The translations under genes were made by a program, and so were the position numbers. Of a stretch of DNA of 64,000 bases, positions 10,157-21,154 are shown one piece after another (the first letter of the stretch is position 1; each line of letters begins with the position of its first letter). The notes under the pieces were generated by a model. That model was not told the origin of the DNA. It did not search any database and was given only the letters and a program-made list of their open reading frames with translations. This DNA comes from Calycina herbarum (Eukaryota; Ascomycota; Leotiomycetes; Helotiales; Pezizellaceae). The stretch spans positions 150,195-214,194 of the forward strand of contig LLEY01000107.1 of the NCBI GenBank assembly GCA_001414485.1, in the 5' to 3' direction.

Positions 10157-12946
10157 ATGGACTCGGCATCAAGCGCAGCATCCTCCAACCCAGCCCCCAC
10201 AAGGGCACAGAGGGGAGCCATTGCAATTCAAGTAAGCTTCGATTTCCTTGCGCTCTGGCGACGGAGCCTTAGCCCTTTTACCGTGTGGATGCTATTGCTG
10301 AGCTACCACCAAGTTATCTGGCTCCGGCTGTAGCATAGCGGTGGCCATGTACACGCACCCAAACCAGAAAGCTCCGGAACTGACAAGTGTGGAAAGGCAT
10401 GTGAGACTTGCCGGCAGAGAAAACAGAAGTGTGACGAGCAACGGCCGAAATGTTCTCTCTGTATGCGGATGAAGCTCGAGTGTAGGTATAGAGAAACCCA
10501 ACCGACAAAGTAAGTGCTCTGCCAACCATCTAAATATACCATGGATCTCGGACCCAGATCATCAGGTACTCCTCCTCCTTCGGGAAAGGGGGTCAGATCA
10601 GATGAGATGACCTCTGCATTTGCCCCTTTGTGGAGGCTCTACCTATATTTGCTTTGCTTTGCTTTGCTTTGGCCATGGAATGGGACTTACTAGTGGTGTG
10701 CAGGAAAGACAGAACACTAGTGGAAATTCTGGACAGGCTCAAGAGTCTAGAAGGCAAAGTTGATCGAATTCCTCTCCGACCCCAGGTTCCGACTGGCTTT
10801 GGTCCACCGCAGTCCTCCCCGTCCAGTGCTCCGTCCTTCAATGTCGAACCCGATCCAAGCTCCTCCTATATGTCCTCGCAGCGACTTCCCGCCTTCCAGC
10901 CCAGCCCGAGCAGCACGTCCAGGAACCCCCCATATCGCCATGCCTCGGCCGCTCATAAAATGGTGACATGGCCTGCTATTCGGAGTGTGTTGGTACAAGC
11001 TAATCCGGAGAATGCTGAGGATTTGAAGACGTTGGAAGACGACGGCTCTGCATTTGTTGTGCGGGTTCAAAAAACCATGCCCAATCTACCTCAAGATGAA
11101 GGGCTGCCAAGTCAACCATTCGTAGGAATGCAATCACAGGCAACAAGAGCAGTGGGAGTGGCAAGAGTTACCTTCCCGGACTTGAGTGCGCAAATAATGG
11201 CTGATCTCGCAAATTCGTACTTTGATACCTTCAATCTGCTCTATCCGTTTATGGATAGGCAAACTTTCATGTCCGACATCCTATCACGAGTACAATCCGA
11301 AGGTTTTGATGGTGACACCGAATCCGTTCTGGCGCTGCTCATATTTGCGCTGGGCGACTTGGCGTCAAATGCGATCCATGGTCCTTCTATTGAAAGCCAT
11401 CGAGGTCGTGCAAGTGGCATTCGAGGGGGATCGGCCTCGAGACCGCCGGGTCTTGCTCTCTTCAACGAGGCAAGAAAGCGAATAGGTTTTGTTCTCACGA
11501 GTTGTGACCTTGAAAACGTTCAGATATTCTCCCTGGCAGCGTGCGTTTTCTACCCATGTCCGATTGACAAACGAGGTGACTTACATATTTTTGCACAGGC
11601 TGTATCACGAATCGTGTTCTCATCACCTGGTATGCTTGCTTGAAGCCTCGCGTGCAATCTCCCTGCTTGACATGTGCTAACCTCAAAATTCCAGGATTTT
11701 TGGAGATTGACTGTCTCTGCATCATTGGCTTGTCAAGTAATGATCACGTGGTGGGTGTTCCTTCTTTTCCTCTGAATAGGGCTTGCTGATAGTCTTTAAG
11801 CAACACGATCGACTGGGACTCCCAGAGAGGAGATATTACGAAGCGGGCCTATTGGCATTGTGTAATGATGGAAACGTAAGCTTGAAACCTTGATCATATT
11901 TAGGACATTATTGAGAATTTGAAGGTGTTTGAACGTTGAGCTCGATCTTCCAACCACAGGTATCATGTCATTCGAAGACCAAGTTGGAATGCCTGCCTTT
12001 TCGGGCCCAATCTGCGACAAAGACCAGCATATCAGTCAGAACACACACTTCGAAAAGCACTTTGCGTCCCAAATTGCCTTGCGACGGTTATGTGCAGAAC
12101 TTCACCATGATATCAATGATTGTAAGTTGTTGCCAGTTCCTCACGTATGCAATACTAATGAGATCCAGCCGTGCGAAATATCGTGACACCTGAATCTTCC
12201 AATGAAGATTACACTGGACCGAATGCAAGTTCACTAAAACAACTGGCATCGCGACTTGCCCAGTGGAGAATCATACTACCACCTGAGCTTCAATGGCCAG
12301 AAGATGACCCAACCAGCTTTCCCTCTCCTCAACCAAGTAGTCCGTACAATCAAATGCTGGACCCTCGGTTATCACCGCAACAGCAATCCCGCCTGGCTCC
12401 CCAACGCTCTCTGTTTACCACAGACTTGGATAACGAACCCGCACATTACCCGTATTTGTATGATATTCACGTTGCCTTGTTGAGAACAAGGTATTATTAC
12501 GCCAAGTATATGGTTTACCGACCGTTTGTGTATAAAGCTTTACATTTTCCCGAGCTGATGACGACTGATGATATTGATGGCGCGGCGGAATGTCTTCGCG
12601 TAAGTCTCCTTCCCGCTCTCTCTTGCTTCTAACATCATACTAACAATCGCGATAGGCATGTCTCAAATGGCCACTAACACTCTCACCCACTTCCCGGAGG
12701 AAAAGAATGATTCCATATTTATTTTATTGGTCCCAGAACTTCCTGGGTATTCTTCTGATGCTTCACATGACACGACATAGTCCCATGCTGGGCAAGATTA
12801 GGGAGAGTGGGTGTGGACAGAGATTCGAGGAGGACTTGAGTATCTCTGTTGAGTTGATGATTGATTGGATTCGGGATCTTAAGACTGTGGATCCAATTGC
12901 GAAGTTGTGTTGGAAGATCCTGCAGGGGGTTTATAATTTGGATTGA
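10157..12946 (+). CDS. Zn(II)2Cys6 fungal-specific transcription factor
   Basis: Nine exons give a consistent 722-aa frame: 10157-10231, 10334-10509, 10704-11540, 11599-11629, 11695-11750, 11801-11875, 11925-12121, 12169-12599 and 12656-12946. All introns are GT-AG, 47-194 nt. Exon 2 encodes a perfect zinc cluster, C-x2-C-x6-C-x6-C-x2-C-x6-C (ACETCRQRKQKCDEQ then KCSLCMRMKLEC). Exon 3 starts with a short coiled coil (LVEILDRLKSLEGKVDRI), the usual dimerisation linker. The middle homology region follows: FDTFNLLYPFMDRQTF, then RAYWHCVMMET and NVELDLPTTGI, matching the YWxC and LPxSGI motifs of the family. It should bind CGG-type half-sites as a dimer in the nucleus. The target pathway cannot be read from sequence. 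The SDR gene downstream, on the opposite strand, is a possible neighbour target. Exon 1 (25 aa) is the least certain part. Confidence 0.88.
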
Positions 12947-13729
12947 TTGTAAGCTGGGTTCAAAGTATAACCTGGGTTTTAAGAATGAGCGAAGGAGGGG
13001 GAAAAAACTTGGTACTGGTGAGGGACCGGGATGTTTGTGAGGGAGTTTTGAAATGAACAAAAAGTGGTAAGGAGGGATGAGGTGAGGGAGTGAGTTTGGG
13101 AAGAAGTTCAAAAACTGGAGAGCTGAAATGGGAATTGGGAATTGCAAAAAAGAAAAGGGGGGGGGGCCTTTCATACGTGGGTGCGGCAAGTTTGTGCTGT
13201 GCTTTTATTACGCGAATTGGAAGGGAAGGGGAGCGAAAATCTTGCGATATGCGGGGAGTAAAGATTGTTCTCACGAGTTCTCTTTTGATTATTGCATAGC
13301 GTTAGATGGGCGAAACATTATGAGTGGATTTTGTGAAAACAAGACTGTTGCTGTTGACTTTTGATGTTGTCCTCTTGAGGTCGAGGCGGTTTGTTTTGGT
13401 CCACCAGTGCGGGAATTCTTGATCGGTCAAGAAAGAATCGTAAACCTAGATCAATGATGTTTAATCTCTTGTTACCATATCTTTAACCTTCGATGGGCGA
13501 GGGGAAAGTGCCTTGAGAAGGCAAGAAGATAATTCCTACACCCTCTGGTGGCCTGCTGTTGAAAAGTGATGCACCTCTTGGTCGAAAGTCCTTTCAAAGG
13601 TCGCTTGACTAGCTCATCTCAAAAGAGCTGTTGAACTTCGTTCCCCATCTCTCGCCCTCTCTATAAACCCACATAACCTTATCTCCCACAAAAAGCGCCG
13701 TAAAAAGCCCCCCTCGAAAATTCTCCTCA
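12947..13729. other. Convergent intergenic region, no gene seen
   Basis: About 780 bp lie between the 3' ends of the transcription factor and the minus-strand SDR gene. A G-rich tract (10 G after a poly-A run) is at about 13145-13167. Open frames here are low-complexity and unsupported. Confidence 0.6.
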
Positions 13730-14967
13730 TTACAACTTCGACTGTCTAGCCCCCTTCCCCTTCGCATACCCACCACCCTGTAAAATGAAATCCGGATACG
13801 CCATCGCGCCGTCGAAGCTCCCGGCTGGTGAACGCCATCCTCCACCATCGATTACTAGGACCTCGCCGTTGACGTAGCTGCCGGTGTCGCTGAAGAGGTA
13901 GACTGTTCCGTCTGCTATCTCTTTTACGGTTCCGTAGCGGCCGAGGGGGTTTTTACGGGCGGCGGAGCCGTCGTTTGTGTCTGAGAGGCGGGTCATTCCT
14001 TCTGTGCCTGCGACTGAGAGGGTTGTTAGTGGTTGAGTGTGGAGAGGAGGGTTGGAGGTGGAGGGCTTTGAGGGGGGGTTTGGGCAGTAGCTGTAGTTTT
14101 TTGTGTGGGAGAAGTGATGATATTTTTGAATTGATTGGAACTTTTCCAACATCAAGCTTTCCAAAACTTCTTCCTCTCGCTCGGAGCATTGTGAAAACAG
14201 CACTTACTAGGACCAGGAGTAATAACATTACTCGTCACTCCAAAAGGACCGAATTCCAAAGCCGCACCAGCCATTATAGCATCCACACCAGCTTTTGCAG
14301 CCGCAGCATGGGTCTGCAATGGCATCCCCGTGAAATGAAATGATGCTGATATAAAAAGTATCCTTCCACCAGTGGAATTATTCGTCCCCGTATTTGGATT
14401 CTTCTTCGCAGACTCGAGGAGATGGGGAAGTGTGGATTTGAGGGTATTGAAGGATCCGATGGTATCGATGTCCATTACTGTTTTAAAAGCATTCGCTGAG
14501 AGACCGGAGATTGGGGAGAGGAAGTTCCCTGCTGCTCCTGCACTATTTCACAGGTATGTATTAGTATTTGAATATGGGGGGAAATGAGGGGGGAAGTTTA
14601 CATCACGAAATCTATAGAACCGAGTTCTTGTACACATCTCTCAACCGCCTTTTCCAAACTCTCGATTTTCCGAACGTCTATTGCTCCTATGCCTATGACT
14701 TTTGCTCCTTTTCGTGCGGTTGCTATGTTTTGTGCCATCTTTTCCGTCTTTTCTACGTTTCGGCCTATGATACATGCGTTTGCGCCGAGGTGGACGAGGG
14801 CTCTGACTTGGGCTGAGCAGATTGTGCCAGCTCCTCCGGTGCAGAATACTACTTTTCCGTCTAGGTTTCGGAGGTTAGTTCTTGTGCTGTTTATGCGGAG
14901 GGGAGGTGGTACCAAATATTCCTTCTCGCCATACTGAAGAGAGGTATTCGGATCGTGGGAGTGCCAT
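13730..14967 (-). CDS. Peroxisomal 2,4-dienoyl-CoA reductase-like SDR (SPS19/DECR2 type)
   Basis: Four exons on the minus strand: 14967-14913, 14860-14602, 14542-14208 and 14013-13730. Introns are 52, 59 and 194 nt, all GT-AG, and the product is 310 aa. The first exon begins MALPRSEYLSSVWREGIF and joins directly to the Rossmann motif DGKVVFCTGGAGTICSAQ, with TGGxGxIC binding NADP(H). IDFVIAGAAGNF is the NAG-like strand. The active-site region lacks the usual YxxxK and reads HAAAAKAGVDA, as expected for dienoyl-CoA reductases. DFILQGGGYAKGKGARQSKL ends in SKL, a canonical type-1 peroxisomal targeting signal. Role from the family: reduction of 2,4-dienoyl-CoA to 3-enoyl-CoA, so that unsaturated fatty acids can enter peroxisomal beta-oxidation. 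It converges with the Zn2Cys6 gene and diverges from the Atg33-like gene. Confidence 0.9.
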
Positions 14968-15384
14968 CGGGAACAGTGAATTGGAGCTTGAAGGAGGGGT
15001 ATTAGAAGTCTGTTGTAATTGCTTCAAGCTTGTTGGAGCTCTGGGGGATTTGTATGAGTGAAGGTCGTCAAGACGTTATCAAGAATGGCGGTGCTATTGT
15101 GGTCTTGTATTGTAATCTTGTAAGAGTCTGGGGAAGTGGATCGCTTCACTAATCTGACAATCGATCAAAACAAGCCGAGCCGAGGCAAAAGCGGAAATGT
15201 AGTGAATGGCAGACGGAGCGGGATCCCGCTTTGTGCCAAGTGGTAACATTGCTTGAGGCAGCGTCAAGGCTTCAAAGCTTCCCTTCATCCACCTTGACGA
15301 AAGAAGACACTCTATTCTCCCCTTCATCGTCAACACGCGCATTCGCATATCCAACATCCCTCGTTGCCTCTGCCAATTGCCAAG
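14968..15384. promoter_or_regulatory. Shared divergent promoter region
   Basis: 417 bp separate the divergent starts of the SDR (14967, minus) and the Atg33-like gene (15385, plus). No obvious operator repeat or TATA box was recognised. The regulatory role is inferred only from the geometry. Confidence 0.4.
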
Positions 15385-16123
15385 ATGGCGTCCAAAGGAG
15401 TGTCAACGCTCAAGTTCGTAGGCATCTGCTCGATTGGTTTATACACGGTAAGCTCCTCCATCTCCCCGCACCGCACCGCCCCTCAATTCCTCATCCAACT
15501 CCACTCCAATGCTTCTTTGCAGGAACATCACATCGCACCATTTACCTAAAAGAAACCATGCTAATATGAAACAAAAAAAATAGGGACTCTCATACACACT
15601 CAGCACCCTCACCCTACCCACCCTCCTCACCCTCCCCAACGCCAGCACCGCCAATCGAGCATTCTCAAACCTCACCACTCTCTCCTTGACACACCTCCAA
15701 ACCCTCGCCGGCATATCGAGTTCCTCCTTCCTCCTCGCCTACCTCTTCTCTCCCCGCAGTCAGAAACACCCTTATTTGATCTGGTCCTCCCTCTTTATCG
15801 CTTCCTCGGGTCTCTCCTCGTTCCTCCTCCCCAATAACACGGCTGCGAAATCGACACCTACGAAGCAGAAGAAGGAGAAGAAGACAAATACAAGTTTGAT
15901 GGATGCGAGTTACGAAGTTGTAGGTGCTAGTGATCACAGTGAGACGAGTGGCGAGGAGCTCGAGGAGGAGGAACATGTTAATGGAGAGGAAGTTCGGGTC
16001 CAGATGGAGGGATTTATGGTAAAGCAGATTGCCAGAACAGCAATAGCCGCAATCGGATTCGCTATGAGCGTTGTAGGCGTCTGGGGTGATGGAGCCGTTG
16101 AGACGGTTATTATTGAATTGTGA
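15385..16123 (+). CDS. atg33: Atg33-like mitophagy protein
   Basis: Two exons, 15385-15447 and 15584-16123, are separated by a 136-nt intron (GTAAGC ... poly-A, TAG) and encode 200 aa. The N-terminus MASKGVSTLKFVGICSIGLYT continues as GLSYTLSTLTLPTLLTLP. It is followed by LTHLQTLAGISSSSFLLAYLFSP, then HPYLIWSSLFIASSGLSSFL, and a final hydrophobic segment TAIAAIGFAMSVVGVWG. That makes about four membrane segments, with an acidic loop (SGEELEEEEHVNGEE) between the third and fourth. This arrangement matches fungal proteins annotated as autophagy-related protein 33, a mitochondrial outer-membrane protein needed for selective mitophagy in yeast. The match rests on remembered family features, so the symbol is probable rather than certain. 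The start is fixed by the short first exon and good phase agreement. Confidence 0.75.
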
Positions 16124-17226
16124 ATACGGAGTCATGAACATAGGTGCGATGGCCGAGCAGAAAAGATTTATGGGCGGCGAAGGGGAGCAAGGAGCAAAAC
16201 GAAAACTTTATGATTTGATGGTTGTTTATGTTTGGGATGGGATGGGGTTAGGTAGACGATCTCGACTCTTCTTCTTTGAATCTTCATTCGTCTGGTGAGG
16301 TCATGATCATGTTCGCTGTATTTGATTTGATTTCGAGACTGCAATCATGCTTTTACATACTTACTTCGTTGTTACTCCTGGGATACATTTGTGATATGGC
16401 ACTCGTTTCCGTCGAAATATTTGAGTGGTGAGCTTCCTCGAAGAATACTTGCGTATTCTTGTGGCCATAGATTTGGAACTTCTCCGCTATGGCTAGTCTA
16501 TGTAGAGTACTTGATGAAATCCCAGAGCAGTTTCATCATTACCAAAGTTCTCGCAACTGGCTTTACTCTTCTCTGAGAAAATATTTCAGTAAGACAAAAG
16601 GGAGGAGTCATAATCTTTTACCTGTGTTCTCAAAAAACGAAACATCACTCTTTCTCGTTTTTGCTCTCTGGGACTGTTATTTCTTGTCTAGCCCGAACAG
16701 TTTTGGAGGGGGTGGATTTGTTGGATGCTTTCTATAGAACTACAAGTTTGAAGGTGTCCTTCCTGGTTCACAGAGATTGGAAAGTTGTGATATAACTACG
16801 AACTTGGAAAATTTATTCCCAACTAACAATGTTATACTCGAAGAATTGGAATATCAATGAAAAGAGTCGTATGCACCAACCACGTTTTTTGGTAAATTAT
16901 CTTGGAGATTTGGATACTTCGACTTGGGGTGTGGTAGTCTTATTCAAGACGAGCTTTTCCTAAACTTTTCCTCGGACTACTGACTGGCCTTTCTTCTTGA
17001 TGGTTCTGCATAATGACAGTTCGAAATTGAATTGCTAGACGTCATGAGAATGGGTTACCACTTTTCCCCCTCATTGAAGGCCTTTGATAATCCATAGAAC
17101 AGGGTAATATATTATTATCCAAACCAGAAAGCCTCTCCCAAAAGAGTAATTATGCAATATGTATCAAAAACGCCAGGTATTGTGCCATTAAATTCGCTCA
17201 ATTAAATCCTTGCCACTGACCTCTAC
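16124..17226. other. Convergent intergenic region, no gene seen
   Basis: 1.1 kb between the 3' ends of the Atg33-like gene and the minus-strand MFS transporter. It is moderately AT-rich with no convincing open frame, repeat or RNA gene. Confidence 0.6.
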
Positions 17227-19315
17227 TCATCTTATTGCTTTCTGTTCCGTCAAGCGACAAATCTCCAAAATATTATGTCGGTGTAAAAACTCCCTGTTTC
17301 GCTTTCCAAATATATCTATACCGGGTTAATGAGCTGCATTGGAATAGAGTGAGGATGACTTACACATGGGTATAGTCAATAGACAAACGAGGACTTGAAT
17401 GCTGGATATCCACATGAAAGTATTGTAGGTTCCTCCTTTTACGAGCCAACCGTAGGCGCTGAAGGTTAGACCAAAGGAGAAGAAATTCTGCGGTTTTTGT
17501 TAGTTTTTGTGTGGGTGGAATATAAGGGGTACTTATTTACCTTGAAGATGATGGTTGTTGTTAATGCTTCGACGACGATGTCACCTAGGATACTTAGTTG
17601 GGCTGTAGTACTCGAGTCGGGTGTACTTACGATGAGCATCAACGAGGTAGAGTGAAGCCGCTACAGCTCCTATAACCATCCCAGCAACTTGCATTCCGAA
17701 TCCCAAAATGGGAAGGTAATAGCTATAATTAATCAACTCGGCAGCCGTGACTCCAAAAAGATATAACCCAGCACACCCAATAACGAGCTGAGGAATGACG
17801 AGGACAAGACGAAACTCCGGTTCGTAGATTCCGTTGTTCTTCCGAGTCAAGTACTTTGCGGACCAATCGGCCAATGCACCAGCTATCAGAAAGCCTATGA
17901 TGGCACCAAGGAATGCTCCTGTGTAGGCATAACCTGTTTTTTCTTCGTTCCAGAATAAGGGAGGCCCGAGGAAAATGGCACCCAGGATTATACCCATGAA
18001 GACGGTCCATCCTATCATTGTTCCTTGGATGACGCATGCCCATAGAACAGCGGGGTGGGCGGCGAGGGGAAATGGGCGAAGGAGGAGTTTGAAGAAAGAT
18101 TCATCTGAGTGTCTTCCGTTGAAGAACTGGAGATGTTCTCGTCTGCTCTTTTTGGGTGTATCGGCTTCTGAAGCCCGGGGCGGTGAATTGACAGTACCTG
18201 ATCCCGGAAGCTCTGAAGATTTATCATGCGAAGATTGTTTAAGACCTTCCTCAGAATCTCTCAATTCTGAGCGCTTGTGATGTGGTATCATTTCGATGGT
18301 TGTAGCTAAATCGGTGTTGAGATGTGCTGCTCTGTTAAACGATGTCTCCGGCACGAAAAAATACACCAGTGGGATACAGACTCCCATGAATATGGCAACA
18401 AAGTAGAATGTCCATGGCCATCCAAGACTTTTGACATGAGTTATTTTTCCGACCAGGATGGGAGTACAGAAGGCACCTCCGAAGACTGCTAAATTTGTCA
18501 AGGCCATACGCTTACCACGTTCCTATTATGACAAGTCAGCCTCAGTGGCATATCTAAAGGTTTTCCAACTTACATGGACGAAATAGAGATCTCCAACTGC
18601 TGCATTTACTAAAGTCTCAAACGGAGCGGTCCCAACTCCCTGGAAAAATCTGGCCGCTGTCAAATAGCAAAGTCAGTTGCGTTTTTTCGAGTTGACTCCA
18701 TGTGAGCTTGTTTGCTTCACTGCTCTCAAACTGAACTGAAATTGGCGACTTACCCGCTAAACTATTATAGTTATGCCTGACCGCGCCCGCCCAGATACAC
18801 GAAATAAAAATCAACACAGTCCCTAGTATAAATTGATGTCGTTTACCCCATATTCTCGCAGACGGAACGAAAAGTATAGCTCCAATCCCCACACCGAGTA
18901 GATACCATCCCGTAAGAATTGCCACTTTCGTGAATGTAAGGCGGAAATATAATGATAGCGTAAGAGTATTGGCAGCGAGAATGGAACCCAAGCAAGTTGC
19001 AAAAATCGCTACCACCGATAGGATTATAAGTATGATATCTCGCTGCCAGAGTGGCCAATTCAGAGGATCATTCGGGTCATCGCTTGGTTGAGGGACGAGG
19101 AGGATCGGGACTAGCCCTGAGGTATCGCATTTCAACCCTCCAGCGTTGGAGATGTCGACATGTTGAGGTCTCTCGGGGTCGTCGAAATAACGAGTTGTTC
19201 CTGGTGGAGATAGGATTAGTTGCTGCTGTGGTTATTTACAATTGACATAAAGAATACAAGACTACATACCTGGCACATGTCCAGTGGATCGTGGCTCGAG
19301 GATCCACAGGCCCAT
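17227..19315 (-). CDS. MFS transporter, DHA1 / HOL1-like family
   Basis: Seven exons on the minus strand are in consistent phase: 19315-19270, 19200-18754, 18656-18574, 18522-17631, 17584-17541, 17487-17364 and 17315-17227. The product is 574 aa. The N-terminus MGLWILEPRSTGHVPGT with DPNDPLNWPLWQRD is the usual cytosolic lead of fungal DHA1 transporters. Signature pieces follow: SARIWGKRHQFILGT (loop 2-3), RFFQGVGTAPFETLV (helix 5), GDLYFVHERGKR (helix 5-6 loop, split by the third intron) and GWPWTFYFVAIF. A long acidic/basic central loop separates two six-helix halves. The C-terminus is FGKRNREFLHRHN plus a short tail. It should be a proton-coupled plasma-membrane exporter or importer of small cationic or drug-like compounds; HOL1 relatives move polyamines or cations. 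The substrate is not determinable. An initial reading gave exon 3 one base short; 83 nt is needed for phase. Confidence 0.88.
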
Positions 19316-20426
19316 GATCAATGTCAATGATATCGATCAATATGCTGTGTCCGTGGCCACAGCCGGGGAAATGGAATGCGACCGGCTCGATAAGAGTTAG
19401 TCCTATTCTGAAGCTGTAGAATATTATTATTGAGTAAAGGGAGCTAATAAAATGGCCGAGGCGAGAAAAAGAATAGTTTGGTTGCTTTAGCTGGACCTGG
19501 AGTTGGAGGAGTTTTGGTCTTATTGACGCACCACCTCAGGAGGGAGCGCCCAACTGTTGGCGACGGCACTCAAGCGGGGAAGCCTGTCTGGAATAGTCCG
19601 AGCCCCCGATGCACACAGCCCAGCGCCTGGAGAACCTTGTGGAAATGAGGGTCCGGCAAACAGAAGTGGAAGCTGTGAAATAAACACTTGATTTTCGAAA
19701 CCTCAGCTTGCGTACAGTAAGGTACATGATGTGTTTTCTCAATTGAAAACCCCGTTGTTGTTGAAGCCCCTTTATCCACCACTCGGAATTTCAGTGAACC
19801 TTGTCACTCACTGAGTGATCAACACGAGCATGGAAATACCTGCTACATACGAAGCCGGAAAGAGATTAACAAACACACCAAAACAAGATTTCTATAACAT
19901 GACGCGGAAAAAAGTGTATATCTTCAAGCACTTGCTGAATGGCTACCGAAGCTACCAATGAGAGGATTCTCTACTCGTTGGCAAAATTAAAAACCATGTT
20001 GCTCGCTAGGCTAGGCCTTGTAAAAACCAAAATTTAGAGTTAGAAACTTAATAAACTTAATAAAGGAAGGATTCGCTAATTTCAATGACGCTCCAATATA
20101 TGCTAAATCCACGTCTGGTTGGCTGAATCAAAACTTTCTGTAACCCCCCAGCCGCGGGTGTACCTTTTACCTTCCTAGCTTGTACCCTAGCTTGAAGCTT
20201 CCCAGCTGGATCGGGTGAATCAGGTGTTGAGATTGGGGTGTCGCTTGCAACCAATACTTGTCGCTGGTGGATCCCGGATAAACATGATATGTAGAGAGAC
20301 CTCCCAGCTGCCCCTCGTTCCTTTTTGAACCTTTCCTTTTGATAATACAATCCTTGGAATCTATCGAACCATCGAAAAGCATATCGAATTTGGGGATTTT
20401 CGATCCTATTCACAACCTCAATCAAC
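19316..20426. other. Divergent intergenic region, no gene seen
   Basis: 1.1 kb between the divergent MFS transporter and CFEM genes. It holds two promoters by position. No tRNA, repeat or convincing coding frame was recognised. Confidence 0.6.
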
Positions 20427-21154
20427 ATGCATTTCTCAATTCTTGCCATTGTCGCTGTTTTGGCTCCGTTTGTTGCTTGCCAGGATGACATTCCAGAATG
20501 CGCGGTACGTTTTGTTTCCCAATTGCTTTTCTCCAAAGCCCATGAGATTGGGGCGTTCCCAGCCGAGAACCCAGCTATACGATCTGAAATGGAAGTCGTG
20601 GTGGGTATTCGAGTGCTCGTTGGCAGATTGCTATTCCTAGAGGTCATTCGATAAGCTGCTTCCGGTTTCCTCACCGCGCTCCTATTCGCGTTTCTCTGAA
20701 TTAGCTTTCTAACAAACAGCTCACATACCTGGTACTGATTATGAGCTTCTCACAGAGACCATGTGTAACGGCAGCAACTAGCGGATCGTCAATCGGCGGA
20801 TGCTCTTCCACAGATGTGAAGTGTATCTGCTCGAACCCTACCTTTCTCGCCAGCATCGCCTGCTGTTTGGCGGCATCTTGCTCCGTCGCCGATCAACAGA
20901 AGGCGGTTGCATTCGCACAAAACTTTTGCGCCATCTCCGGGGTCACAAATCTGCCCAGTTCGGTTTCGTGCTCGACTTCAGCGACCGCAACAGCCACAGG
21001 AAGTGGAGGAAATGGCACAGTTGCTACCAATGCAGCATCGGCCACGTCCAGCTCGGCGTCCTCCACATCTACGGCCAAATCAGGAGCACAGAAAGTGGTG
21101 GGCATGGGAGCCGGTGTATTGGGAAGTTTGGCGATGGGAGCGGCTCTGTTGTAA
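20427..21154 (+). CDS. Secreted, GPI-anchored CFEM-domain protein
   Basis: Exon 1 is 20427-20504 and exon 2 is 20756-21154, joined over a 251-nt intron (GTACGT ... CACAG), giving 158 aa. The intron is long for this window, so an undetected middle exon is possible. Residues 1-18 are a signal peptide (MHFSILAIVAVLAPFVAC). The CFEM domain follows directly: IPECARPC, GGCSSTDVKCIC with the conserved Asp, IACCLAASC and FAQNFC. This is the cysteine ladder of the family. The Asp just before CxC coordinates haem in characterised members. A Ser/Thr/Ala-rich stalk (TATATGSGG, SATSSSASSTST) leads to a hydrophobic C-terminus (MGAGVLGSLAMGAALL) that looks like a GPI-anchor signal. Expected at the cell wall or plasma membrane, in iron/haem uptake, adhesion or host interaction. 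Family confident, role inferred. Confidence 0.87.
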
